Positions 10,198 through 18,042 of a stretch of DNA of 64,000 nucleotides are shown here, one piece after another. The translations under genes and the position numbers were made by a program. Location of the stretch: the NCBI GenBank assembly GCA_034521975.1, contig JAXHLR010000010.1, positions 1-64,000 of the forward strand, in the 5' to 3' direction. Position 1 is the first letter of the stretch; each line of letters begins with the position of its first letter. Below the pieces are notes generated by a model, which made no database searches, had not been told where the DNA came from, and was given only the letters and a program-made list of their open reading frames with translations. The stretch is from Acidimicrobiales bacterium. GTDB taxonomy: Bacteria; Actinomycetota; Acidimicrobiia; Acidimicrobiales; SKKL01.

Positions 10198-11513
10198 CCG
10201 AGCTGAGATCGTTACGGAGGCGGGTCGAGCTCGGGCTCATCCTGCTCGGCACCATCATCACCGCCTCGGCCTATGCCCTCGCCGGGCTCGGGACCACCGC
10301 CTCGTTGCCCGCCGATGTGGTGCCGTTCCTCGGCGTGGTGCTGGCCCTGATGATCGTCGCCCACCTGGCGGTTCGGCGCTTCGCCCCCAACGCCGACGGG
10401 CTCATGCTGCCACTGGCCGCACTGCTCAACGGCATCGGCTACGTCTTCGTCGCCCGCCTCGACACCGAGCTGGCGGCACCGCAGGCCACCTGGACTGCGC
10501 TGGGCATCGCCGCCTTCGTCGCCACGTTGATCGTCGTGCGTCGGCCACGAGACCTGCAGCGCTACCGCTACACCTTCCTGCTCGTCGGCATCCTGTTGCT
10601 GCTGCTGCCGTTCACCCCGTTGGGCTTCGAGAACCTGGGTGCCCAGATCTGGGCACGCATCGGACCGATCGCCTTCCAGCCCGGTGAACTGGCCAAGCTG
10701 GCGTTGCTGCTGTTCTTCGCCGGCTATCTGGTCGAGAACCGCGAGCTGCTGTCGGTGAGCACCTTCAAGATCGGTCCCCTGATGCTCCCCGACCCCAAGC
10801 GGCTGGGTCCGTTGCTGCTGGCGCTCGGCGCCGCGCTGGTGATCTTCGTCTACCAGAGCGACCTCGGCCCGTCGCTGCTGTTGCTGATGCTGTTCCTGGT
10901 CATGGTGTGGGTGGCCACCGAACGGCTCTCGTACCTCGTGCTGGGGAGCTCGCTGTTCGCCCTCGGCGCCTATGTGGCCTACACCCAGTTCAGCCACGTT
11001 GCGCCCCGCTTCGAGGCGTGGCTCGATCCCTGGAACCCCGACCTGGTGCGGGGTGAGGCCTACCAGATCGTTCAGGCCACCTATGCGCTCGCCCAAGGTG
11101 GTCTCACCGGAACCGGTCTGGGCCTCGGCAACCCCGAGCGCGTCCCCGTGGTCACCACCGACTTCGTCTTCGCCGCCATCGGCGAAGAGCTGGGTCTCCT
11201 CGGCGGCACCGCCGTCCTCATCTGCTTCCTGTTGCTCGTCGGGTCGGCGCTGCGCCTGTCGATCGTGGCCGACCACGCCTTCGACAAGCTGCTCGCGGTC
11301 GGCATCGCCACCCTCATCGCCACCCAGGCCTTCATCATCGTCGGCGGGATCACCCGGCTGTTGCCCCTCACCGGGATCGCTCTGCCGTTCGTGTCCTACG
11401 GCGGTTCGTCCCTGGTCGTCAACTACGTGTTGCTGGCCCTGTTGCTGCGGCTCTCCGACGACGTCACCACCCGCCAGCTCCGCCGCGTCGAGCGTGAGGC
11501 GGTGCCGGCGTGA
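10194..11513 (+). CDS. rodA: FtsW/RodA/SpoVE-family peptidoglycan polymerase (RodA position)
   Basis: GTG at 10194 overlaps the pstP stop (GTGA). 439 residues with about ten to twelve membrane helices and the SEDS landmarks QPGELAKLALLLF, SDLGPSLLLL, and near the C-terminus LPLTGIALPFVSYGGSSL. SEDS proteins polymerise lipid II and work as a pair with a class B PBP; here the PBP gene follows with a GTGA overlap. The position between pstP and pbpA matches mycobacterial rodA rather than ftsW. Confidence 0.92.
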   Translation: MTELRSLRRRVELGLILLGTIITASAYALAGLGTTASLPADVVPFLGVVLALMIVAHLAVRRFAPNADGLMLPLAALLNGIGYVFVARLDTELAAPQATWTALGIAAFVATLIVVRRPRDLQRYRYTFLLVGILLLLLPFTPLGFENLGAQIWARIGPIAFQPGELAKLALLLFFAGYLVENRELLSVSTFKIGPLMLPDPKRLGPLLLALGAALVIFVYQSDLGPSLLLLMLFLVMVWVATERLSYLVLGSSLFALGAYVAYTQFSHVAPRFEAWLDPWNPDLVRGEAYQIVQATYALAQGGLTGTGLGLGNPERVPVVTTDFVFAAIGEELGLLGGTAVLICFLLLVGSALRLSIVADHAFDKLLAVGIATLIATQAFIIVGGITRLLPLTGIALPFVSYGGSSLVVNYVLLALLLRLSDDVTTRQLRRVEREAVPA

Positions 11514-13135
11514 ACCGCCAGATCCGTCGCCTGACCATCGCCATCATGCTCTGCTACCTCGCCCTGTTCGCCCAGCTGAACCGGGTGCAGATCTTCGACG
11601 CGCAGGCGCTGCGCGACAACCCCGACAACACCCGCGACGTGCTGGCCAACTACAGCCGGCCACGGGGCACGGTCTCGACGATCGACGGGGCGGTGGTGGC
11701 GCGAAGCGTCGAGGTCGACACGCCGCTGCAACGTCAACGGGAGTATCCCGAGGCCGATCTGTTCGCCCAGGTGTCGGGGTTCTTCTCCCTCCACTACGGC
11801 TCCACCGGGGTCGAGCAGGTCTACGACGAGGAGCTGGCCGGACAGACCCCCGAGCTCGAGCTGGAGAGCCTGTCCGACCTGTTCGTCGACCGGGATCGGT
11901 CCGGCAGCGTGGTGCTGTCGTTGCGCAGCGACGTCCAGCGTGTCGCACGCGACGCGCTGGGCGAGCGGGAGGGCTCGGTCGTGGCGCTCGACCCCCGCAG
12001 CGGCGAGATCCTGGCGCTGTGGTCGTGGCCCTCCTATGACCCCAACCTGATCAGTGCCCCCGACATCGAGCGGGCGTCGGAGGCACGTTCGTTGTACCTG
12101 CTCGATCCCGCCGACCCGATGCTCGGCCGGGCGTACCAGGAGCGCTACTTCCCCGGCTCGTCGTTCAAGGTGGTGGTCAGCGCCGCCGGCCTCGAGAGCG
12201 GGCGGGTCACCATGGACGAACCGTCGTACGAGCCGGTGTCCTCGTGGACGCCTCCGCTCACCACCCGTCCCATCACCAACGCCGGTGGAGCCGTCTGCGG
12301 CGGCACGCTGGCCGAGATCCTACGGGTGTCGTGCAACACCGCCTTCGCCGAGATGGGAGCACTCACCCTCGGGCCCGAGGTGCTGGCCGAAGGAGCCGAA
12401 GGGTTCGGGTTCAACGGCCGCCCGCCGATCGACCTACCCGCACCTGCGCGGTCGGTCTTTCCCACCGACTACGGCGAGCCCCTGTCGACCCCCGACCTCG
12501 ACGACCCCGATCCCGACGTGGCAGGCACGGTGTACGAGAACACGCCGGCACTGGCCCAGGCCGCCATCGGACAGCACGACGTCGCCGCCACTCCGTTGCA
12601 GATGGCACTGGTGGCAGCTGGTGTCGCCAATGGCGGGGTCATCATGGAACCGCGGGTCGTGCACGAGATCCGCAACGCCGATGGCGACCTCGTGGAGCGG
12701 CTCCAGCCCTCCGCCTGGCGCCAGGCGATGAGCCCCTCGAACGCAGCCGCCCTGCGCCAGGCCATGATCGGGGTGGTCACCGGGGGAACCGCGTGGCGCA
12801 TGGCGATCCCCGGCTACGAGGTGGGTGGCAAGACCGGCACCGCCCGCGTCGCCGAAGATGTCACCAGCACCCACGCCTGGATCGTCGGCTTCGCCGGTCC
12901 CCAGGGCGAGACCCCCCACGTCGCGGTGGCCGTGGTCGTGCTGGCCGACGAGGATGTGGGCGAACAAGCCGGTGGTCGGGTGGCCGCACCGGTTGCCCGA
13001 GCGGTGCTCGAGCGGGCACTGTCGCCAGCCTCGCCCGTCCGGGTCGACGACCCGCCAGATCCATCGCCGGACGGCGCGCCGGATGACGCGCCGGATGACG
13101 CGCCGGATGACGCGCCGGATGACGCGCCGGAGTAG
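11510..13135 (+). CDS. pbpA: Class B penicillin-binding protein (PbpA)
   Basis: 541 residues from GTG 11510. An N-terminal signal-anchor (about 5-25), a dimerisation region, and a transpeptidase domain with SSFK at 217-220, the SCN motif near 273-275 and KTG at 441-443. It cross-links peptidoglycan outside the membrane with the SEDS partner upstream. The last 35 residues form a low-complexity Asp-Pro-Ala tail made by a 12-bp tandem repeat (APDD units), unusual for the family and probably variable between strains. Confidence 0.93.
   Translation: MNRQIRRLTIAIMLCYLALFAQLNRVQIFDAQALRDNPDNTRDVLANYSRPRGTVSTIDGAVVARSVEVDTPLQRQREYPEADLFAQVSGFFSLHYGSTGVEQVYDEELAGQTPELELESLSDLFVDRDRSGSVVLSLRSDVQRVARDALGEREGSVVALDPRSGEILALWSWPSYDPNLISAPDIERASEARSLYLLDPADPMLGRAYQERYFPGSSFKVVVSAAGLESGRVTMDEPSYEPVSSWTPPLTTRPITNAGGAVCGGTLAEILRVSCNTAFAEMGALTLGPEVLAEGAEGFGFNGRPPIDLPAPARSVFPTDYGEPLSTPDLDDPDPDVAGTVYENTPALAQAAIGQHDVAATPLQMALVAAGVANGGVIMEPRVVHEIRNADGDLVERLQPSAWRQAMSPSNAAALRQAMIGVVTGGTAWRMAIPGYEVGGKTGTARVAEDVTSTHAWIVGFAGPQGETPHVAVAVVVLADEDVGEQAGGRVAAPVARAVLERALSPASPVRVDDPPDPSPDGAPDDAPDDAPDDAPDDAPE
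13078..13125 (+). repeat. 12-bp in-frame tandem repeat in the 3' end of pbpA
   Basis: GCCGGATGACGC occurs four times exactly and encodes APDD units at the extreme C-terminus of the PBP. A degenerate copy precedes the array. Length is a multiple of three, so copy-number changes keep the frame. Confidence 0.9.
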
Positions 13136-13207
13136 CGGCGTCGCCACCGACGCCGTGCTCTGACCCATACTTGTGCGGCGACCGCCCGAGGAGGCATCAC
13201 ACGTCCC

Positions 13208-15196
13208 ATGTCCGACCAGGAGCCCACGGTCTACAACGGCCGCTACGAACTGCATCGCCAGATCGCCCGCGGTGGCATGGCCGATGTCTTCTTGGCACGC
13301 GATCGCCTGCTCGACCGCCCGGTCGCGGTCAAGGTGCTGTTCTCACAGTTCGCGAGCGACCCGGCCTTCGTCGAGCGGTTCCGGCGCGAGGCCCAGTCGG
13401 CGGCGAACCTCAACCACCCCCACATCACCAGCGTGTTCGACTGGGGGGAAGAGGGTGGGACCTACTTCATCGTCATGGAGTTCGTCGACGGGCGGAGCCT
13501 GGCCGACATCCTGCGCTCGGAGGGGATGCTCCACCCGGACCGGGCGGCCGACATCGCCACCGACGTGGCCGCCGCGCTCAGCTTCGCCCATCGCAACGGC
13601 GTGGTGCACCGCGACATCAAGCCGGGCAACATCCTCGTCACGCCGAGCGGGCAGGTGAAGGTCACCGACTTCGGGATCGCCCGTGCCTTCGGTTCGTCCA
13701 CCGACGCCAACCTCACCCAGACCGGCTCGGTCATGGGGACCGCCACCTACTTCTCCCCCGAACAGGCCCAGGGCCGGCCGGTCGATCCCCGAAGCGACCT
13801 CTACTCGTTGGGCATCGTTCTCTACGAGATGCTGGCCAGCAGGCCCCCGTTCTCCGGCGACAGCGCCGTGTCGACGGCGTACATGCACGTCCAGGAGCGG
13901 GCCGAGCCCCCCAGCTCGGTCAACCCCCGGATCCCCCCGGCCATGGACGCCATCTGCATGCGGCTCCTCGCCAAGGATCCCAACGACCGCTATCCGTCGG
14001 CCGAAGACCTCAGGGCCGACCTTCGACGCTTCCGCGAGGGCCAGCAGGTGCTCGCTGGTGGTGGGGTCCCAGCCGCGGCCGCGGCGGCCCCGGCAGCAGC
14101 GGCTGCTGCTCCCGGTGCCACCGCCTCCATGCCGGTGACCACCGTGCCGCCAGGTCATGACACCTACGACGATCTCGATGACGACGACTACGACGAGCCT
14201 GCGAACCGGACCGGCTGGTTCGTCGCGGGACTGGTCGTGCTCATCGCGGTGCTGGTCGGTCTCCTCGCGATCTTCGCCAACGCGCTCGGCATCGGTGGTG
14301 GAGAGACCGGGACCCGGATCGAGGTCCCGGGCGTGGTGCTCCTGGACGAGACCGAGGCGACCGAGGTGTTGGAGGCCGAAGGGTTCGACGTCGACGTCGA
14401 CTACGAGGCCAACGTCGAACACGAGCCGGGGATCGTGTTCGATCAGGACCCGACCGGCGGTTCGATGGAGCCCGAGGGCAGCACCGTCACCATCATCGTC
14501 AGCCAGGGCGACGAGGAGTTCGCCATGCCCGAGGTCGTCGGGAACTTCGAGGAGGACGCCATCAAGTTCCTCGAGGACCGGGGGCTGGTGCTGGGCGACG
14601 TGAACCGGGTCTTCGACGACGAGAGCACCGAAGGCGAGGTGCTCACCCAGTTCCCTCCGGCCGAGCAGATGGTGACCCGCGGCGACGCGTTCGACCTCAC
14701 CGTGTCCCGGGGCCCCGAGGAGATCGAGGTCCCCGACGTCCGTGGCGACACGGTCGACGACGCGGTGTCCACGTTGGAGGAGGCGGGGTTCCAGACCCGG
14801 CTCGAGGAGGAGTACTCCGAGACGGTGGACGAGGATCGAGTCGTTCGGACCGATCCCCCGCACCGCACCGATGCCCCGAGCAACTCGTTCGTGATCATCT
14901 ACGTGTCGCGGGGGCCCGAACCACCCGAGGAACGTCCGGTGCCCAACGTGGTGAACCTCACCCAGCCGACCGCCGAGGGACGTCTGTCCGACGCCGGGTT
15001 CGTTCCCGAGGTCACCTTCTCGGCGTCGGACAGCGTGCCGTCGGGGTCGGTGATCACCCAGGACCCCGCCCCCGGTACCGAGCTGCTCACCGGGTCGCCG
15101 GTGGAGATCGTGGTGTCCACCGGACCGAGCCCGACCAGTACCACGTCCTCGTCGACCACGACCACCACCGACGGCGACGTCGACGAGATCCCCTGA
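13208..15196 (+). CDS. pknB: PASTA-domain Ser/Thr protein kinase (PknB type)
   Basis: 662 residues. Kinase domain about 12-275 with K42 in VAVKVL, D136 in HRDIKPGNI, DFGIA, and GTATYFSPEQ after the activation loop. An Ala-rich linker, one membrane helix (about 335-358) and four PASTA repeats (about 370-640) then a Thr/Ser-rich tail. PASTA domains sense muropeptides or lipid II, so the kinase links wall state to division. It is the only kinase of the operon: pknA, normally between pbpA and pknB in mycobacteria, is absent. CATACTT near 13166 followed by a leader with GAGGAGG suggests its own promoter. Confidence 0.95.
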   Translation: MSDQEPTVYNGRYELHRQIARGGMADVFLARDRLLDRPVAVKVLFSQFASDPAFVERFRREAQSAANLNHPHITSVFDWGEEGGTYFIVMEFVDGRSLADILRSEGMLHPDRAADIATDVAAALSFAHRNGVVHRDIKPGNILVTPSGQVKVTDFGIARAFGSSTDANLTQTGSVMGTATYFSPEQAQGRPVDPRSDLYSLGIVLYEMLASRPPFSGDSAVSTAYMHVQERAEPPSSVNPRIPPAMDAICMRLLAKDPNDRYPSAEDLRADLRRFREGQQVLAGGGVPAAAAAAPAAAAAAPGATASMPVTTVPPGHDTYDDLDDDDYDEPANRTGWFVAGLVVLIAVLVGLLAIFANALGIGGGETGTRIEVPGVVLLDETEATEVLEAEGFDVDVDYEANVEHEPGIVFDQDPTGGSMEPEGSTVTIIVSQGDEEFAMPEVVGNFEEDAIKFLEDRGLVLGDVNRVFDDESTEGEVLTQFPPAEQMVTRGDAFDLTVSRGPEEIEVPDVRGDTVDDAVSTLEEAGFQTRLEEEYSETVDEDRVVRTDPPHRTDAPSNSFVIIYVSRGPEPPEERPVPNVVNLTQPTAEGRLSDAGFVPEVTFSASDSVPSGSVITQDPAPGTELLTGSPVEIVVSTGPSPTSTTSSSTTTTTDGDVDEIP

Positions 15197-15217
15197 TCTG
15201 TTCCCGGTGCTCCGGGT

Positions 15218-15802
15218 TCAGGGGGTCCGGGCGCGGTCGAGAAAGTTGGCGATGAGGTCGTGGCCCGCCGCGGTGAGGATCGACTCGGGGTGGAACTGCA
15301 CTCCCTCGACGTCGAGGCTGCGGTGGCGCAGCCCCATCACGGTGCCGTCGTCGGCCTCGGCGGTGATCTCCAGCACGTCGGGCACCGAGTCACGGTCGAC
15401 GATCAGGCTGTGGTAGCGGGTGGCCTCGAGTGGTTGGGGCAGCCCCGCGAACACGCCCTGCCCCCGATGGCTGATCAGGGAGGTCTTGCCGTGCATGACC
15501 TCGGCGGCTCGAACCACGGTGCCGCCGTAGAGCGCGCCGATGCACTGGTGTCCGAGGCACACGCCGAGGATGGGAACCCGTCCGGCGAGGCGGTCGATGA
15601 CGTCGTTGCTCACCCCGGCATCCTCGGGTCGTCCCGGTCCGGGGCTGATGAGGACAGCGTCGGGGGCCAGGGCCTCGATCGCGTCGAGGTCGATGGCGTC
15701 GTGGCGGTGCACGATCGGTTCGGCCCCCAGCTCGCCCAGATACTGCACGAGGTTGTAGACGAAGCTGTCGTAGTTGTCGATGACCAGGACCCGGGTGCTC
15801 AT
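15218..15802 (-). CDS. Glutamine amidotransferase, anthranilate/aminodeoxychorismate synthase component II
   Basis: 194 residues from ATG 15802. Class I glutamine amidotransferase with [20 protein letters not shown] at the N-terminus, the nucleophile-elbow GVCLGHQ, and C-terminal GVQFHPES. It supplies ammonia to the chorismate-using partner for anthranilate (tryptophan) or aminodeoxychorismate (folate); sequence alone does not decide between TrpG and PabA. Mycobacteria keep the same gene opposite pknB. It is convergent with pknB, 21 bp away. Confidence 0.9.
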   Translation of the reverse strand: MSTRVLVIDNYDSFVYNLVQYLGELGAEPIVHRHDAIDLDAIEALAPDAVLISPGPGRPEDAGVSNDVIDRLAGRVPILGVCLGHQCIGALYGGTVVRAAEVMHGKTSLISHRGQGVFAGLPQPLEATRYHSLIVDRDSVPDVLEITAEADDGTVMGLRHRSLDVEGVQFHPESILTAAGHDLIANFLDRARTP

Positions 15803-15899
15803 TGGGCGCTCAGGGTATCCGCGTCGCGGTGCCGTCCTCGACCGGGTTCGGTGCGAGGTGAGTTCCCGGCCGCCACCGCCGGTCGCTAGTGTCGGGTCC

Positions 15900-16226
15900 A
15901 TGGCCACACCGCCGAAGAAGAAGCCGACGAGCGGGAGGGTCACCCCCAAGGGAACCCGCCCCGACGATCGTGGGGCCCACGTCGAATCCGGCCCAGATGC
16001 CAGGGGCCGTGCGCTCAACTCGCGCTACACCGCACCGGTGCCGGTCACCGAGAAGGTGAGCCCCCCATGGGTGGCACCGACGATGTTCGGGCTGCTCGGA
16101 CTGGGTGCGCTGACCATCATCGTCAACTACCTGGACCTGCTGCCGGGCGGCACCGACAACTGGTACCTGTTCCTCGGGCTGGGGTTCATCCTCGGCGGCA
16201 TCGTCATCGCCACCAGGTTGCACTGA
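15900..16226 (+). CDS. crgA: Cell division protein CrgA
   Basis: 108 residues from ATG 15900. A Lys/Pro/Arg-rich cytoplasmic N-terminus, the [20 protein letters not shown] first membrane helix and a second helix ending [14 protein letters not shown]: the two-helix CrgA architecture. CrgA recruits or regulates the divisome through FtsZ/PBP contacts in actinobacteria. Its place next to the pknB/trpG block matches the mycobacterial order. TAGTGT at 15887-15892 lies 7 nt before the ATG. Confidence 0.88.
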   Translation: MATPPKKKPTSGRVTPKGTRPDDRGAHVESGPDARGRALNSRYTAPVPVTEKVSPPWVAPTMFGLLGLGALTIIVNYLDLLPGGTDNWYLFLGLGFILGGIVIATRLH

Positions 16227-16269
16227 CCTCGGCGTCAGGTGAACCCCGGGTGTCGGGACGACGGCCCCC

Positions 16270-16291
16270 AGGTGTGACAGAAGTTACACCT
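16270..16291. terminator. Stem-loop between convergent crgA and a small membrane protein gene
   Basis: AGGTGTGAC pairs with GTTACACCT around an AGAA loop (nine pairs with one wobble on one strand). It sits 44 nt after the crgA stop and 44 nt beyond the stop of the convergent gene, so it could end both transcripts. There is no T-tract. Confidence 0.5.
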
Positions 16292-16311
16292 GTGTGACCC
16301 TCCCCAGGTCC

Positions 16312-16328
16312 GTCCACAGCCTGTGGAC
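16312..16328. promoter_or_regulatory. Inverted pair of DnaA-box-like nonamers
   Basis: GTCCACAG-C-CTGTGGAC is a perfect inverted repeat. Its right half, extended, reads TGTGGACAA, the exact complement of the TTGTCCACA box known for streptomycete DnaA; the left half (CCGTCCACA) matches eight of nine bases weakly. It lies immediately before the stop of the minus-strand gene at 16335. It could equally be only a terminator stem. Confidence 0.4.
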
Positions 16329-16334
16329 AACCCG

Positions 16335-16586
16335 TCACTCGATGGGCGCGACCAAGTCCATCTCCTCGAGACAGTGCCGGGGAGGCGGCGGTTCCTCGTC
16401 GGGGGCCGCGGTCATGCGCATCTCGGTGCCACAGATGGAGCAGCGGTACTCGAGTCGCACCTTGCGGAGCTCACCCGGTGGTGGTGGCTCGGGTGGCGGT
16501 GCTCCCAGGCCTCGCAGCATGGCGAACCCCACGCGCAGGATCACATATGCGGCTGCCACCGCGATCAGCACTCGGACCAGGTTCAT
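16335..16586 (-). CDS. Small membrane protein with zinc-ribbon-like C-terminus
   Basis: 83 residues from ATG 16586. One N-terminal membrane helix (about 4-24), a Pro-rich spacer, then YRCSICGTEMRMT and a later PRHC pair that could complete a CxxC...HC metal site. I do not recognise a named family. Similar short anchor-plus-ribbon proteins are common in actinobacteria. No operon partner; convergent with crgA. Confidence 0.65.
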   Translation of the reverse strand: MNLVRVLIAVAAAYVILRVGFAMLRGLGAPPPEPPPPGELRKVRLEYRCSICGTEMRMTAAPDEEPPPPRHCLEEMDLVAPIE

Positions 16587-16631
16587 GCCCCGTCCACGAT
16601 AGAGGTCACCACCGCCGGCGCGTCCGCGCGG

Positions 16632-17825
16632 TCACCCCAGGCGCTCGATGATGGTGGCGTTGGCCATGCCGCCGCCCTCGCACATGGTCTGCAGGCCGTA
16701 GCGCCCGCCGGTGCGCTCGAGCTCGTTGAGCAGCGTTGTCAGCAGCTTGGTGCCCGAACAGCCGAGCGGATGCCCGAGGGCGATCGCGCCACCGTTGGGG
16801 TTGACCTTCGACATGTCGGGATGCAGCTCCTGCTCCCACGCCAGGACCACCGAGGCGAACGCCTCGTTGATCTCGGTCAGGTCGATGTCGTCCATCGAGA
16901 GCCCCGCCCGCTCCAGCACCTTCTTGGTCGCCGGGATCGGGCCGGTGAGCATGGTGATGGGATCGACACCGGTGACCGAGAAGCTGTGGAAGCGGGCACG
17001 GGGGGTGAGCCCCAGCTCGGCAGCCTTCTCCTCGCTCATGATCAGGGCCGCTGAGGCACCGTCGGTGATCTGTGACGAGTTGCCGGCGGTCACTTTGCCA
17101 TCGGGTTTGAACGCGGGCTTGAGGTTGGCGAGGGACTCGACGGTGGTGTCGGGGCGGATGCCCTCGTCGGCGGTGACCGTCTCGCCGGTCTCGATGATCC
17201 GGCCGGTCTCGCGATCGAGCCGCTTCTCGGCGACGGGGATGATCTCGTTGTCGAACCGGCCCTCGGCGGTGGCGGTGGCGGCACGCTGCTGTGACCTGGC
17301 CGAGAAGGTGTCGAGGTCGGTGCGGGAGAGGTTCCACTGGTCGGCGATGAGCTCGGCGGAGATGCCCTGTGGCACCAGGCCGCCGGCATCGGCGTAGCGG
17401 TCGCCGACGAGCGGACCGAACGGAGCGCCGAGGTCCTTGCCGATGGAGGCTCCCATGGGCACCAGGCTCATGACCTCGACCCCTGCGGCGACCACCACGT
17501 CGTAGGCCCCGGCCATGACGCCCTGGGCGGCGAAGTGCGCCGACTGCTGGGACGAGCCGCACTGGCGGTCGATCGTGGTGGCGGGGACCGACTCGGGCCA
17601 CCCGGCGGCGAGCACCGCGTTGCGGCCGACGTTGAGCGCCTGTCCGCCGACCTGCATGACACAGCCCATGATCACGTCGTCGACGGTGGCGGGGTCGAGT
17701 TGGTTGCGCTCGGCCAGGGCGGCGAGCACCTGGGCGGAGAGGTCGGCAGGATGCCACCCCGACAGTTGACCGTTGCGCTTGCCGCCGGCGGTGCGGACGG
17801 CGTCGACGAGGACTGCGTTGGGCAT
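16632..17825 (-). CDS. Acetyl-CoA acetyltransferase (thiolase II family)
   Basis: 397 residues from ATG 17825, preceded by AGGAGCAACC. Nucleophile Cys89 in DRQCGSSQQS, GHPLGCSG with the catalytic His, and a C-terminal MCEGGGMANA in which the second catalytic Cys sits. It condenses or cleaves acyl-CoAs. It is divergent from an acyl-CoA ligase across a 217-bp gap holding a perfect palindrome, so it probably belongs to a fatty-acid degradation regulon. A different thiolase is encoded at 51.8-53.0 kb next to ccr. Confidence 0.92.
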   Translation of the reverse strand: MPNAVLVDAVRTAGGKRNGQLSGWHPADLSAQVLAALAERNQLDPATVDDVIMGCVMQVGGQALNVGRNAVLAAGWPESVPATTIDRQCGSSQQSAHFAAQGVMAGAYDVVVAAGVEVMSLVPMGASIGKDLGAPFGPLVGDRYADAGGLVPQGISAELIADQWNLSRTDLDTFSARSQQRAATATAEGRFDNEIIPVAEKRLDRETGRIIETGETVTADEGIRPDTTVESLANLKPAFKPDGKVTAGNSSQITDGASAALIMSEEKAAELGLTPRARFHSFSVTGVDPITMLTGPIPATKKVLERAGLSMDDIDLTEINEAFASVVLAWEQELHPDMSKVNPNGGAIALGHPLGCSGTKLLTTLLNELERTGGRYGLQTMCEGGGMANATIIERLG

Positions 17826-17930
17826 GGTTGCTCCTGATCTGGTGGGTGTCACCCCGCTGTGGGGGCGGGATGGGGGCCCCGAATCGTCCGCCATTCGTGG
17901 GTGATCCCCGGACCGGATTCTCGCGAGGAG

Positions 17931-17946
17931 TTGACCGTGCGGTCAA
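17931..17946. promoter_or_regulatory. Perfect 16-bp palindrome, TetR-type operator candidate
   Basis: TTGACCGTGCGGTCAA reads TTGACCG-TG-CGGTCAA, seven-base arms around two bases. It lies in the divergent promoter region between thiolase (start 17825) and the acyl-CoA ligase (start 18043). Size, symmetry and context fit a TetR-family regulator of fatty-acid genes, but no regulator gene is adjacent. Confidence 0.55.
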
Positions 17947-18042
17947 TCGGAGCGCGACGAATCCCGACCGCGACGAGCTCCCCCCTGCCAACTAGTGTGA
18001 CCCCCGGTCATCGACCGCCGCGACGAGAGAGGGGATGCAGCG

